This document shows, one piece after another, positions 1 to 5,951 of a DNA stretch of 8,991 bases. This stretch comes from an uncultured Oscillospiraceae bacterium (GTDB taxonomy: Bacteria > Bacillota > Clostridia > Oscillospirales > Acutalibacteraceae), in the NCBI GenBank assembly GCA_958354085.1, contig CATWUX010000091.1, positions 1 to 8,991 on the forward strand. Direction: 5' to 3'. The number at the start of each line of letters is the position of its first letter. Within the stretch, counting starts at the first letter, position 1. The notes beneath the pieces are model-generated. The model searched no databases. It was not told the DNA's origin and saw only the letters and a list, made by a program, of their open reading frames with translations. Position numbers and translations under genes: made by a program.

Positions 1-17
1 AACAAGGAGACGGGAGT

Positions 18-485
18 ATGCGGATTTTGGCGGTGGATTTGGGAATGGTGCGCACAGGGTTGGCAATATCGGATCCATCGGAGCTGCTGGCGTCGCCGGT
101 CGGCACGGTAACTGAGCGCGATCTGACGCGGCTGACGGAGAAGGTGACGGCGGCGGCAAAAGAGCAGCACGCGGAGGAAATTGTGGTGGGGCATCCCCGC
201 AACATGGACGGCAGCTGCGGCGCCAGCGCCCGGCGTGCGGAGGAATTCGCCGCGCTGCTGGAGCAGGCAACCGGTTTGCCGGTGCGGCTGTGGGATGAAC
301 GCATGACGACCGTCTCCGCGATTGGGTATTTGAACCAGACCGATACGCGCGGCAAAAAGCGGAAAGCGGTCGTGGATACCGTGGCGGCAACCATTATTTT
401 GCAGGATTATCTCGAAAGCCGCCGCTTGCAGAAAGCCCCTCTTGACAAGGCGAAAAAAATGTGCTTAAATAAAAGAAATAGGTGA
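18..485 (+). CDS. ruvX: RuvX/YqgF family nuclease (putative pre-16S rRNA nuclease / Holliday junction resolvase-like)
   Basis: 155-residue RNase H-fold protein of the RuvX/YqgF family (YrrK in Bacillus). Visible family landmarks: the N-terminal first strand with VDLG (D7) and LAISD at 15-19; VGHPRNMDG at 57-65; the DERMTT motif at 93-98; and VVDTVAATIILQDYL near 118-132 with D120. D7, the DE at 93-94 and D120 match the acidic active-site positions of the family. Family members are implicated in maturation of the 16S rRNA 5' end and, in some species, in Holliday junction resolution; which role applies here cannot be read from sequence. The start at 18 is supported by AAGGAG at 4-9. The protein is slightly longer than usual (about 140 aa), ending in a Lys/Arg-rich tail of about 20 residues. 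That tail is encoded by the DNA that also carries the tyrS promoter, so its composition may reflect the promoter rather than protein function. Upstream genes lie outside the window. Family assignment is firm. Confidence 0.95.
   Translation: MRILAVDLGMVRTGLAISDPSELLASPVGTVTERDLTRLTEKVTAAAKEQHAEEIVVGHPRNMDGSCGASARRAEEFAALLEQATGLPVRLWDERMTTVSAIGYLNQTDTRGKKRKAVVDTVAATIILQDYLESRRLQKAPLDKAKKMCLNKRNR
442..470 (+). promoter_or_regulatory. SigA-type promoter for the tyrS T-box leader, inside the 3' end of ruvX
   Basis: TTGACA at 442-447, a 17-bp spacer, and TTAAAT at 465-470, preceded by an extended -10 TG at 462-463. The -35 is perfect consensus and the spacing ideal. Initiation would fall near 476-478, immediately before T-box stem I and about 8 nt before the ruvX stop codon ends. 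The promoter therefore lies wholly within ruvX coding sequence. Not experimentally shown; inferred from motif quality and position. Confidence 0.8.
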
Positions 486-776
486 TGAACGGAAGAAGTA
501 CCCTTGCTTGGAACAGCACAGAGAGTCGTTGGTTGGTGGAAAACGACGTGTTCACGGGGCGAAATACATCCGGGAGCTGCGAACCGAACCGCGCTTGCGC
601 GAAGTAAGGGAGCCGTGTTGCGCACGTTATCGCGTATGGCGTTGCCTGACGCCGTGAGGCTGTTTTCGTGAGAAAACGGCGAACATGAGGTGGTACCGCG
701 ATTTTAATCGCCCTCTGCAAAATTTGCAGGGGGCATTTTTGTTTCCTGCGACAAAAGGAAAGAAAGGGTTATCAAC
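477..776 (+). promoter_or_regulatory. T-box leader (tRNA-Tyr sensing riboswitch) of tyrS
   Basis: Leader RNA that binds uncharged tRNA-Tyr and then prevents termination upstream of tyrS. Stem I begins near 484. The lower helix CGGA (490-493) pairs with TCCG (569-572) and brackets the specifier loop, whose 3' side contains a UAC tyrosine codon at 565-567; the 5' side carries AGTA (497-500), typical of the loop E motif. The AGAGAG bulge is at 520-525, followed by an apical hairpin with a GGTGGAAA-type loop (535-543). Further hairpins: CGCG 590-593/598-601; ATGGCGT 636-642 with ACGCCGT 649-655 (one G-U); GTTTTC 662-667/672-677 with a GTGA loop. The T-box proper, GAGGTGGTACCGCG, is at 687-700, and its antiterminator pairing with 3' sequence up to about 715 competes with the terminator at 710-740. 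Specifier codon and downstream gene agree, so the tyrosine assignment is strong. Confidence 0.93.
710..740 (+). terminator. Intrinsic terminator of the tyrS T-box
   Basis: GCCCTCTGCAA (710-720) pairs with TTGCAGGGGGC (724-734), with one G-U pair, and is followed by a run of five T at 736-740. The 5' arm overlaps the segment needed for the antiterminator, so formation is conditional on tRNA charging. It also appears to be the first terminator after ruvX. Confidence 0.9.
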
Positions 777-2009
777 ATGAATGTCTTTGATGAATTGCAA
801 GCACGGGGCATGATCGCCCAGACAACGAATGAGGAAAAGCTGCGCGAGCTGCTCGGCGGCGACAAGCCGGTCACGTTTTATATCGGCTTTGATCCGACAG
901 CGGACAGCCTGCATGTCGGCCATTTTGTGCAGCTGATGGTGATGGCGCATATGCAGCGTGCCGGTCACCGGCCGGTCGCGCTGCTCGGCGGCGGCACCGG
1001 CATGATCGGCGACCCGTCCGGTAAGACCGATATGCGCAAAATGCTGACGCCGGAGACGATCCAGTATCATGTCGATTGCTTCAAGGTACAGATGTCCAAA
1101 TTTGTGGACTTTGAAAACGGCAAGGCGCTGATAGTCAATAATGCGGACTGGCTGATGAACCTCAACTATATCGAGTTTCTGCGCGAGGTGGGCGTTCATT
1201 TCTCCGTGAACCGGATGCTGACGGCGGAGTGCTTCAAAACCCGCCTTGAACGCGGTCTGTCCTTCCTGGAATTTAATTATATGCTCATGCAGAGCTACGA
1301 TTTCTACCATTTGAACCAGACGTTGGATTGCCAGATCGAGATGGGCGGCGATGACCAGTGGTCCAATATCATCGGCGGCGTGGAGCTTTGCCGTAAGAAA
1401 GCCGGCAAAGAGGTGTACGGCATGACGTTTGCACTGCTGACTACCTCCGAGGGCAAAAAAATGGGCAAAACGGAAAAGGGCGCGGTATGGCTCAATCCCG
1501 AGAAAACCTCGCCGTATGAATTTTTCCAATACTGGCGCAACATCGACGACGCCGATGTGATCAAGTGCCTGAAAATGCTGACATTCGTGCCGGTCGAGGA
1601 GATCAACGAATTGGCAAAAGCGGAGGGCAGCGCGCTCAACGCGGTCAAAGAACGGCTGGCGTATGAAGTCACCGCGCTGGTGCATGGTCAGGAGGAAGCT
1701 GCGAAATGCCGCGAAGCGGCACGGGCGCTGTTCGGCGCGGGCGCGGTCAGCGCGAATATGCCCTCGACCGACATTTCGGAAGAGCTGTTTACGGACGGTT
1801 CGGTTGGCGTGATCGATCTGCTGATGGCCACCAAACTGACGCCGTCCCGCGGCGAAGCCCGGCGGCTGATCGAACAGGGCGGTGTGACGATCGACGATGT
1901 GAAAGTGACCGAGCTGACGGCGCGTGTGGAAAAAGCCGCGTTCGAAAAAGGCTATGTCGTGATCAAAAAAGGGAAAAAAGTGTTTCATAAGGCGGTTCTT
2001 GCGCAATAA
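777..2009 (+). CDS. tyrS: Tyrosyl-tRNA synthetase
   Basis: 410-residue cytosolic class Ic synthetase that activates tyrosine with ATP and charges tRNA-Tyr. Visible features in order: the Rossmann core with YIGFDPTADSLHVGH, where HVGH (46-49) is the HIGH signature; GGGTGMIGDPSGKT around 71-84; the tyrosine-binding segment with YMLMQSYDF and the GGDDQW motif; KMGKT at 228-232 as the KMSKS-type loop; an alpha-helical anticodon-recognition region; and a C-terminal S4 RNA-binding domain from about residue 345 to the end (SRGEARRLIEQGGV). Length and domain order are those of a complete bacterial enzyme. The ATG at 777 lies after a purine-rich GAAAGG stretch (about 763-768) and 36 nt past the T-box terminator. 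Expression should be induced by tyrosine starvation through the leader. Downstream is an independent promoter for rpmE; I see no strong terminator directly after the gene. Confidence 0.98.
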   Translation: MNVFDELQARGMIAQTTNEEKLRELLGGDKPVTFYIGFDPTADSLHVGHFVQLMVMAHMQRAGHRPVALLGGGTGMIGDPSGKTDMRKMLTPETIQYHVDCFKVQMSKFVDFENGKALIVNNADWLMNLNYIEFLREVGVHFSVNRMLTAECFKTRLERGLSFLEFNYMLMQSYDFYHLNQTLDCQIEMGGDDQWSNIIGGVELCRKKAGKEVYGMTFALLTTSEGKKMGKTEKGAVWLNPEKTSPYEFFQYWRNIDDADVIKCLKMLTFVPVEEINELAKAEGSALNAVKERLAYEVTALVHGQEEAAKCREAARALFGAGAVSANMPSTDISEELFTDGSVGVIDLLMATKLTPSRGEARRLIEQGGVTIDDVKVTELTARVEKAAFEKGYVVIKKGKKVFHKAVLAQ

Positions 2010-2032
2010 TTTTGGCATTTTAAAATTTGTTA

Positions 2033-2061
2033 TTGCATTTTTTCAACACTTGTGGTATAGT
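2033..2061 (+). promoter_or_regulatory. SigA-type promoter of rpmE
   Basis: TTGCAT (2033-2038), a 17-bp spacer and TATAGT (2056-2061), with an extended -10 TG at 2053-2054. It lies in the AT-rich tyrS-rpmE gap (2010-2101). Initiation near 2067-2069 would give a leader of roughly 33 nt. Inferred from motif match and spacing. Confidence 0.72.
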
Positions 2062-2079
2062 CTTAATGTTAATGTTTTG

Positions 2080-2094
2080 GCTTCCGAAAGAGGT
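2080..2094 (+). promoter_or_regulatory. Candidate Shine-Dalgarno-occluding hairpin in the rpmE leader
   Basis: GCTTC (2080-2084) can pair with GAGGT (2090-2094) around a CGAAA loop, with two G-U pairs. The 3' arm contains most of the AGGTGA Shine-Dalgarno sequence (2091-2096). Such a hairpin could let translation of L31 be controlled, as ribosomal protein leaders often do, but it is short and may be fortuitous. Confidence 0.3.
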
Positions 2095-2101
2095 GACAGG
2101 A

Positions 2102-2311
2102 ATGAAAGAAAATATCCATCCGAAATATGAGCAGACCACCATTACGTGCGCTTGCGGCGAGGTCATCCCGACCGGTTCCACGAAAAAGGATATCCGCGTG
2201 GAAATTTGCTCCAAATGCCATCCGTTCTTCACCGGTAAGCAGAAGCTGGTCGATACCGGCGGACGTGTAGATCGTTTCAAAAAGCGTTTTGGCATGGCAG
2301 AAGAGAAATAA
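2102..2311 (+). CDS. rpmE: 50S ribosomal protein L31, zinc-binding (C+) type
   Basis: 69-residue component of the large ribosomal subunit, contributing to contact between the subunits. It carries the hallmarks of L31: IHPKY at 5-9, CAC at 16-18, the CSKCHPFFTGKQKLVDTGGR stretch beginning at residue 36, and a basic VDRFKKRFG end. C16, C18, C36 and C39 form the CxC...CxxC zinc site, so this is the zinc-containing form rather than the cysteine-less paralogue made under zinc limitation. The ATG at 2102 is chosen because AGGTGA lies at 2091-2096 with 5-nt spacing and the protein then starts like known L31; a longer in-frame opening from 2027 lacks homology and includes the promoter. The gene has its own promoter and is followed by an intrinsic terminator. 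Confidence 0.97.
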   Translation: MKENIHPKYEQTTITCACGEVIPTGSTKKDIRVEICSKCHPFFTGKQKLVDTGGRVDRFKKRFGMAEEK

Positions 2312-2326
2312 GCAATGGCTTAGTTT

Positions 2327-2350
2327 GGCAGCGCTTATGCGCTGCCTTTT
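2327..2350 (+). terminator. Intrinsic terminator after rpmE
   Basis: A perfect 8-bp GC-rich stem, GGCAGCGC (2327-2334) with GCGCTGCC (2339-2346), a TTAT loop and a TTTT tail at 2347-2350. It begins 15 nt after the rpmE stop and ends only 21 nt before the yigZ start. Confidence 0.85.
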
Positions 2351-2371
2351 CTCATCTTTGGAGGTGGAAGA

Positions 2372-3013
2372 ATGGATACGCAGTACCGTACGATCGGACG
2401 GGAGGCAGCGGACGAGTTTGTGGAACGCCGCTCCCGTTTTATCGGGTATATCCGTCCGGTGACCACGGAAGCGGACGCACAGGCGTTTATTGCCGAAAAG
2501 AAAAAGCAGCACTGGGATGCGACGCACAATGTATCCGCCTATGTGCTGCGTGACGGCCAGATCCGCCGCTATTCCGATGACGGCGAACCGCAGGGCACAG
2601 CCGGCATTCCCGTGCTGGACGTGCTGCTCAAAGAGGGACTTACGGACTGCGTTGTGGTGGTTACACGCTATTTCGGCGGAGTTTTGCTGGGAGCGGGCGG
2701 GCTTGTGCGCGCGTATTCGCACGGGGCAAAGCTGGCAGTGGACGCAGGCGGCCGCGTGGATATGCGCTTGTGCGACCGTCTGCGCATCGTGTGCGACTAT
2801 GCACAGTACGGGAAAGTCGGGCCGCTTATCGCCTCCTGCGGCGGTGTGCAGGAAAATGTGGAGTTTACCGATACGGTAGCGCTGTATTTTCATCTTCCGC
2901 GCGGATTGCTGCCGCCGCTGCAAAAGCAGCTGACGGAACTCAGTGCCGGAACTTTATGCTGCGAAGTGCTTGGGGAGGAATATTTTCCTTTTCCTGTTGA
3001 AAATATTCACTAA
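2372..3013 (+). CDS. yigZ: YigZ/IMPACT family protein
   Basis: 213-residue cytosolic protein of the YigZ/YvyE (IMPACT, UPF0029) family. The N-terminal IMPACT domain covers about residues 15-125 and shows RSRFIGYI (20-27), HWDATHNVSAYV (47-58), the signature SDDGEPQGTAG (68-78), and VVVTRYFGGVLLGAGGLVRA (95-114). The C-terminal part (about 138-200) fits the ferredoxin-like DUF1949 domain, and total length matches the family. The eukaryotic relative IMPACT modulates Gcn2 signalling; the bacterial role is not firmly established, and a link to translation or RNA binding is only suggested. The ATG at 2372 is preceded by a strong GGAGGTGG (2360-2367). No promoter is evident between the rpmE terminator and this start, so expression may depend on read-through or on an unrecognised promoter. 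Family assignment is very secure; function is not. Confidence 0.94.
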   Translation: MDTQYRTIGREAADEFVERRSRFIGYIRPVTTEADAQAFIAEKKKQHWDATHNVSAYVLRDGQIRRYSDDGEPQGTAGIPVLDVLLKEGLTDCVVVVTRYFGGVLLGAGGLVRAYSHGAKLAVDAGGRVDMRLCDRLRIVCDYAQYGKVGPLIASCGGVQENVEFTDTVALYFHLPRGLLPPLQKQLTELSAGTLCCEVLGEEYFPFPVENIH

Positions 3014-3118
3014 ACTTTGTGTTATATTTGTGGCGATGCAGGAAAGGCCCCGCCTGTTGCCGTATAACCTTTATAGATAGGTAAACCCTAGGGGAGTGCT
3101 GCAAAGGAGGCGGAGCAT
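3014..3118 (+). promoter_or_regulatory. Intergenic region with a possible extended -10 promoter for the dgt-dnaG-rpoD operon
   Basis: Between yigZ and dgt there are 105 nt without a gene. An extended -10 element, TGT followed by TATATT (3020-3028), is present, with a weakly placed TTGAAA at 2997-3002 (20-bp spacer, too long for a good -35). Other features are an imperfect inverted repeat (CAGG 3039-3042 / CCTG 3053-3056), with no T-run after it, and the 8-bp palindrome CCCTAGGG at 3086-3093. The region ends in AAAGGAGG (3103-3110), the dgt ribosome binding site. This is the only gap in the yigZ-to-rrf2 stretch large enough for an operon promoter, but the exact promoter is uncertain. Confidence 0.35.
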
Positions 3119-4132
3119 ATGCTGGTCAGAGAACGTCAGGAACAATTGGAACGGCAGATTTTGTCCCCTCGTGCCGCGCTCGCGGCGGAAAGCAAGGGGA
3201 GAGAACGTGCAGAGGAACCGTGTGCTTATCGGACTGCCTATCAGCGCGACCGCGACCGGGTTCTGCATTGCAAGTCTTTTCGCCGTCTGAAGCATAAAAC
3301 GCAGGTGTTTTTGTCGCCGGAGGGCGATCATTACCGCACGCGCCTGACGCATACGCTGGAGGTCTCCCAAATCTCCCGTACCATTGCGCGGGCCTTGCAG
3401 CTCAATGAAGATCTCACCGAGGCGATCTCGCTTGCCCATGATCTGGGGCATACGCCGTTCGGTCACGCCGGCGAACGGGCGTTGAACAGCATCATGCCGG
3501 AGGGATTCCGGCATTTTGAACAGAGCGTGCGGGTAGTGGAGTGTTTGGAAAACGACGGCGCGGGGCTCAACCTTACTTATGAGGTGCGCGACGGCGTGCG
3601 CACGCATACGCGCGGCGATCCGGCGCAGACGCTGGAGGGGCGCATCGTGCGTATTGCCGACCGTGTGGCGTATATTAACCATGATATTGACGACGCGATC
3701 CGCGCGGGCGTGCTCAGTGAGCAGGATGTGCCCGCTTCCATACGCGAGGCGCTCGGCGACCGCCGCACGACCCGTATTGATACGCTGGTAACCTCCATCG
3801 TGGAAAACAGCGGTGAGGACATCGGCATGGATTATCGAACCAGCGTCTATTTTGATCAGCTGCATGAATTTATGTTTGACGCCGTTTACCGTAACCCGGT
3901 CGCCAAAAGCGAGGAAAACAAGGTGGACGGCTTGGTGCGGGCGATGTTTGAATATTTTGTCCGTCATCCGGAACGGTTGCCCGACGATTACCACTGGATC
4001 TGGGAAAAGGACGGCGCGGAACGCGCGGCGTGCGACTACATTGCGGGCATGACGGACAACTATGCGCTGGAGGTATACCACGAGCTGTTTATCCCCCGCA
4101 GCTGGGGCATCAAAACACTGGGGATGCCGTAA
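3119..4132 (+). CDS. dgt: HD-domain dNTP triphosphohydrolase (dGTPase-like)
   Basis: 337-residue enzyme expected to hydrolyse deoxynucleoside triphosphates to the nucleoside plus tripolyphosphate, thereby affecting dNTP pools. Landmarks: the entry motif YRTAYQRDRDRVLHCKSFRR near 37-56; RTRLTHTLEV with H78; LAHDLGHTPFGHAGE with the HD pair H107-D108; and RIADRVAYINHDIDDA with D180, which together form the HD metal site. The rest is the helical C-terminal region. At about 340 aa it matches the shorter dGTPase-like proteins common in Gram-positives rather than the roughly 500-aa E. coli Dgt, so nucleotide preference may be broader than dGTP and allosteric behaviour cannot be inferred. The ATG at 3119 follows a near-perfect AAAGGAGG (3103-3110) with 8-nt spacing. 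It is the first gene of a tightly spaced set with dnaG (38-nt gap), rpoD and rrf2. Confidence 0.94.
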   Translation: MLVRERQEQLERQILSPRAALAAESKGRERAEEPCAYRTAYQRDRDRVLHCKSFRRLKHKTQVFLSPEGDHYRTRLTHTLEVSQISRTIARALQLNEDLTEAISLAHDLGHTPFGHAGERALNSIMPEGFRHFEQSVRVVECLENDGAGLNLTYEVRDGVRTHTRGDPAQTLEGRIVRIADRVAYINHDIDDAIRAGVLSEQDVPASIREALGDRRTTRIDTLVTSIVENSGEDIGMDYRTSVYFDQLHEFMFDAVYRNPVAKSEENKVDGLVRAMFEYFVRHPERLPDDYHWIWEKDGAERAACDYIAGMTDNYALEVYHELFIPRSWGIKTLGMP

Positions 4133-4157
4133 AAAGAACAGGGCTGCACGAAAAAGC

Positions 4158-4166
4158 AGGAGGTGA
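4158..4166 (+). promoter_or_regulatory. Ribosome binding site fixing the dnaG GTG start
   Basis: AGGAGGTGA, an excellent complement to the 16S rRNA 3' end, sits four nucleotides before the GTG at 4171. It supports that GTG rather than the in-frame ATG at 4030, which lies inside dgt and has no such site. CTGC (4144-4147) and GCAG (4156-4159) could form a weak stem touching its 5' edge. Confidence 0.85.
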
Positions 4167-4170
4167 AAGT

Positions 4171-5931
4171 GTGCCGCTGCCGGATAGTTTTTTACAGGAG
4201 CTGGTAAGCCGAAACGACATGGAAGCGGTCGCTTCCTCTTATGTACAATTGAAAAGGCGCGGACGGACATTGATGGGACTTTGCCCGTTCCACGGCGAAA
4301 AAACGCCGTCCTTCACCGTCTACCCTGAGACCGCCTCGTTTTATTGCTTCGGCTGCGGCGCGGGCGGAGACGTGATCACCTTTATCAAGCGTATTGAAAA
4401 TCTCGATTATATGGACGCGGTACGCTTTCTGGCTGATCGCGCGGGCATGAAAATGCCGGAGGACAGCCAGATGAACGACGCGACTTCCCGCCTGCGGCTG
4501 CGGGTGTTGGAAGCGAACCGCGAGGCCGCCCGCTTTTTCCACGCTTTGCTGTATGCGCCGGAGGGGCGTGTCGGGCTGGAATATTACCACAGCCGCGGGT
4601 ACACGGATCAGACGATCCGGCATTTTGGGCTGGGATACGCACCGGACAGCTACCACGCGCTGCTGGACGAGCTGCGGCGCAAGGGCTTTCACGACAATGA
4701 GCTGGAGGCGGCGTTTTTAATCAAACGAGGTTCTTCTAACCGTCCGTTCGACATTTTTCGTAACCGCGTGATGATTCCGATCATCGATATCCGCGGCAAT
4801 GTGATCGCGTTTGGCGGACGCGTGTTGGACGATTCCAAACCGAAATATCTCAACAGCAGCGATACGTTGGTGTTCAAAAAAACCAACAACCTGTTTGCGC
4901 TGAATTTTGCTAAGTCCATGACGAACGCGCCGCTGATCCTGTGTGAGGGCTATATGGATGTTATCGCGCTGCATCAGGCAGGATTTACCAACGCAGTTGC
5001 GGCGCTCGGCACGTCCTTTACGGCGGAACACGCCCGCTTGATTGCCCGCTATACCAAGGAAGCAATCCTGATTTTCGATGCGGATTCGGCAGGGCAAAAG
5101 GGTACGCAGCGCGCCATCAATCTGCTGCGCGAGACCGGTGTGGATATCCGCGTCGTGAACATACCGGACGGCAAGGATCCGGACGAATTCATCAAGAAAA
5201 ACGGGGCGGAACGCTTTAAACTGCTGCTGGAGCGCTCCGCCAATGACGTGGAATACCGCCTGATCGAGCTGGGGCGCCGGCATTTGCTGAGCACTCCCGA
5301 CGGGCAGGTGGCGTATCTGCGGGACGCTTCACAGCTGCTGGCGGGGCTGAGCAGCCCGGTGGAGCGGGATGTGTACGCCGGTAAGCTGGCCGGCGAGCTG
5401 GGCGTTTCCAAGGAGGCGATCCTCCAACAGGTCAAATATCATATGGAAAAGCGGCAAAAACAGCAGCAGGATAAACAATTATCGCAAATTGTGCGAAATT
5501 CGGAGAATACTATACGGAAAATCAATCCGCAGGCGGCGCAGTATCCGCGCGCCGTCAACGCGGAAGAAGGCTTGCTGGGGCTGCTGATTCTGCACCCCGA
5601 TTTTATCAAATTGGCTCGCGAGCTGTTGCCGCCCGAAATGCTGGTGACCGATTTCAGCCGCACCTTGTATCAGCGGCTGCTGGACAGGCAGCAAAACGGA
5701 CTGCTGGTGGAACTGGCTTTCCTTTCGGCGGATTATGATGCGGAGGAAATGGCGTATATTTCCCGTATGGTGCGGGATGCCCGTGAACGGGGCAATTCAC
5801 CGGAGGAAGTCAAGCGCTGCATAGAGGTTATTCGCAGCGAATACGATTTGCAAAAGCTGCATACGCCGACGGAAATGTCGGATCAGGATATCCGGCAAAT
5901 GCTGCAAAAAATGCGCGATCTGAAAAAGTAA
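4171..5931 (+). CDS. dnaG: DNA primase DnaG
   Basis: 586-residue primase that makes RNA primers for the replication fork and works with the DnaB-type helicase. Domains from the GTG start: an N-terminal CHC2 zinc-binding domain with C38, H41, C59 and C62 (CPFH...CFGC); the catalytic core, including FRNRVMIPI and GRVLDDSKPKYLNS motifs; a Toprim fold with CEGYMDV (E259 as catalytic glutamate) and IFDADSAGQ (D303 and D305 metal ligands); then a linker rich in Lys/Gln (about 425-450) and a C-terminal helicase-interaction domain to the end. Length is normal for the family (about 600). The upstream in-frame ATG at 4030 would add 47 residues overlapping dgt with no homology, so GTG at 4171 is preferred. 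It is translated 38 nt after dgt and followed 20 nt later by rpoD, so co-transcription is likely. All key catalytic and zinc residues are present. Confidence 0.97.
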   Translation: MPLPDSFLQELVSRNDMEAVASSYVQLKRRGRTLMGLCPFHGEKTPSFTVYPETASFYCFGCGAGGDVITFIKRIENLDYMDAVRFLADRAGMKMPEDSQMNDATSRLRLRVLEANREAARFFHALLYAPEGRVGLEYYHSRGYTDQTIRHFGLGYAPDSYHALLDELRRKGFHDNELEAAFLIKRGSSNRPFDIFRNRVMIPIIDIRGNVIAFGGRVLDDSKPKYLNSSDTLVFKKTNNLFALNFAKSMTNAPLILCEGYMDVIALHQAGFTNAVAALGTSFTAEHARLIARYTKEAILIFDADSAGQKGTQRAINLLRETGVDIRVVNIPDGKDPDEFIKKNGAERFKLLLERSANDVEYRLIELGRRHLLSTPDGQVAYLRDASQLLAGLSSPVERDVYAGKLAGELGVSKEAILQQVKYHMEKRQKQQQDKQLSQIVRNSENTIRKINPQAAQYPRAVNAEEGLLGLLILHPDFIKLARELLPPEMLVTDFSRTLYQRLLDRQQNGLLVELAFLSADYDAEEMAYISRMVRDARERGNSPEEVKRCIEVIRSEYDLQKLHTPTEMSDQDIRQMLQKMRDLKK

Positions 5932-5951
5932 GCGGGAATCAAAAGGAAGGA

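Noticed and set aside
627..2018. 463-codon minus-strand open frame opposite tyrS
   Set aside because: Shadow of tyrS: same extent, His/Arg-rich composition, no recognisable domain, and it also covers T-box leader sequence.
2010..2046. Possible terminator after tyrS in the AT-rich gap
   Set aside because: There are T-runs but no GC-rich stem; only a weak TTTTAAAA-type symmetry, so it is better read as rpmE promoter DNA.
2027..2101. 25-residue N-terminal extension of L31 from the ATG at 2027
   Set aside because: The segment contains the -35 and -10 elements and the ribosome binding site; L31 proteins start at the ATG at 2102.
2069..2923. 284-codon minus-strand open frame opposite rpmE and yigZ
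   Set aside because: It crosses the rpmE terminator hairpin and two confident genes; the translation has no recognisable family.
3032..3061. Possible terminator hairpin after yigZ
   Set aside because: The inverted repeat is imperfect (only short CAGG/CCTG and GGC/GCC segments pair) and no T-run follows.
4030..4170. N-terminal extension of DnaG from the ATG at 4030
   Set aside because: The extra 47 residues overlap dgt, have no DnaG homology, and the GTG at 4171 has an excellent ribosome binding site and gives a standard N-terminus.
3071..4270. 399-codon minus-strand open frame opposite dgt
   Set aside because: Antisense shadow of dgt with biased composition and no recognised motif.
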